A stretch of DNA of 29,370 nucleotides from Methanomassiliicoccus sp. UBA345 (GTDB taxonomy: Archaea > Thermoplasmatota > Thermoplasmata > Methanomassiliicoccales > Methanomassiliicoccaceae). This document shows positions 28,911 through 29,370 of this stretch, in pieces. Each line of letters starts with the position of its first letter. Within the stretch, counting starts at the first letter, position 1. The notes under the pieces are model-generated. The model did not search any database, was not told the origin of the DNA, and worked only from the letters and a program-made list of their open reading frames with translations. Both the position numbers and the translations under genes were made by a program. The stretch covers positions 69,000 through 98,369 of the forward strand of contig DATD01000002.1 of NCBI GenBank assembly GCA_002504525.1, read 5' to 3'.

Positions 28911-29370
28911 ACCCCTCGTGAGCGAGCGTGACCGCTCGCTTGGCGTTGTGCGCGACAGCGCGCAAGGCCAGCTCGTTCGCCTGGCCACGCTCGCTGCGAG
29001 AGCGAGCTACCGACGATAGACGCTTGAGCATCGAGTTGACCGTCTCGACCAACGCTCGTCGACGATAGAGCGAGCGATCGAAAAACATGAGCTGGCGGCG
29101 TCGGTAGAAGCCCTTCCGATCGGCCGCCCGCCTGTTCACCTTGCGCAGCGGTATCTGCGCCTCGGCGCCAAGCTCGCGAACGACGAAGCGCCTGTTCGAT
29201 TCCGAATCGTAGCCAGTATCGCCGATGACCGTCCCGATCACAGCCCCGTGATCGACCGCCTTCTCCAGTACCGGCCGCAGATGTTGGAAGTCCGGCCCCG
29301 GCCCTCGCGTGGCCAGCACCGACAGTATCGTCATCGTTCTCTCGTCGACGACGAGCGTCAGCTTGATGTG
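28909..29370 (-). CDS. IS5-family DDE transposase (C-terminal part)
   Basis: The 153 visible residues are the C-terminal part of a DDE transposase; the frame is open through the right edge (HIKLTLVVDERTMTILSV), so the N-terminal part with the first catalytic Asp lies outside. IGDTGYDSESNRRFVV holds the second catalytic Asp. SLYRRRALVETVNSMLKRL fits the Y-x2-R-x3-E-x6-K signature of the IS4/IS5 superfamily exactly and supplies the catalytic Glu. A basic stretch (LRKVNRRAADRKGFYRRRQ) lies between them. The internal ATG at 29334 is not the start. No frameshift or stop is seen in this part, so the gene may be intact. Confidence 0.85.
   Translation of the reverse strand, partial: HIKLTLVVDERTMTILSVLATRGPGPDFQHLRPVLEKAVDHGAVIGTVIGDTGYDSESNRRFVVRELGAEAQIPLRKVNRRAADRKGFYRRRQLMFFDRSLYRRRALVETVNSMLKRLSSVARSRSERGQANELALRAVAHNAKRAVTLAHEG
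28921..29007. repeat. Three consecutive hairpins in the IS end
   Basis: AGCGAGCG-TGAC-CGCTCGCT (28921-28940) is a perfect 8-bp stem. TTGTGCGC-GACA-GCGCGCAA (28946-28965) is an 8-bp stem with one G-T pair. GCTCGCT-GCGAG-AGCGAGC (28989-29007) is a perfect 7-bp stem. The AGCGAGC word is shared by the first and third and recurs at 29069-29076. Confidence 0.6.

Larger units (their letters stand above)
28896..29370 (-). mobile_element. IS5-family insertion sequence (right part outside window)
   Basis: The element comprises the candidate terminal repeat at 28896-28910 and a minus-strand DDE transposase that runs off the right edge. Because the transposase stop (28909-28911) is only six bases from the NYN stop, the element's end must overlap the NYN open frame. 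Three consecutive stem-loops lie at 28921-29007 in the transposase 3' part. Confidence 0.75.

Noticed and set aside
1..29370. tRNA, rRNA, CRISPR arrays and riboswitches
   Set aside because: I looked in the larger intergenic regions for a T-loop consensus, regularly spaced direct repeats and conserved leader folds, and saw none; computed searches could still find divergent ones.

Overview
The window is compact, GC-rich chromosomal DNA from an archaeon. The evidence is an archaeal riboflavin set (RibB, RibL, archaeal-type RibC, RibH), ABCE1, an archaeal FtsZ, bifunctional phosphoglucose/phosphomannose isomerase, a type A flavoprotein (FprA), and TATA-like box A elements about 22-45 nt before many starts, often with no leader long enough for a ribosome binding site. 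The mix, including a cysteine-rich DUF2769 protein and high GC, suggests a Thermoplasmatota / Methanomassiliicoccales-like methanogen lineage; that placement is inference.

Layout. 1-90: tail of a tRNA-thiolation ATPase-like gene. 168-2594 (minus): glyA and the sugar-phosphate isomerase, each with its own promoter. 2737-4765 (plus): ribB-ribL-ribC-ribH, a tight operon with two ATGA stop/start overlaps covering dihydroxybutanone phosphate, lumazine, riboflavin and FAD synthesis. 4935-8420: NmrA-like reductase, alanine-type aminotransferase (minus) and an MFS transporter. 8429-11216: DUF2769 protein and two divergently transcribed sugar/sorbosone dehydrogenase-like beta-propellers. 11337-13250: a zinc-ribbon/PUA/PAPS-reductase/double-ferredoxin protein. 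13306-16335: ftsZ, an unrecognised helical protein just upstream of it, and a divergent Roadblock/LC7 protein. 16336-19193 (minus): metG coupled to a PHP phosphoesterase. 19308-22337 (plus): ABCE1 and FprA. 22344-24206: a bacterial-type metK facing an XRE-CBS regulator across a shared AT-rich promoter. 24268-26567: a second PHP protein and a dihydrolipoamide dehydrogenase-like flavoprotein.

From about 26568 the character changes. Genes become sparse and spacers long, with a small protein made of two zinc-knuckle-like repeats, a probable frameshifted small membrane protein, an NYN-LOTUS RNA-processing protein, and an IS5-type insertion sequence that runs off the right edge. The end of the insertion sequence appears to lie inside the last codons of the NYN gene and to supply its stop codon, so that gene is probably truncated.

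Best candidates for new biology: the metK / XRE-CBS pair with a palindrome at the regulator's start (possible S-adenosylmethionine-sensing circuit); the PUA-PAPS reductase-ferredoxin enzyme (possible RNA sulfur chemistry); the unknown protein next to ftsZ; and the NYN-LOTUS protein with its IS junction. I saw no tRNA, rRNA or CRISPR array.
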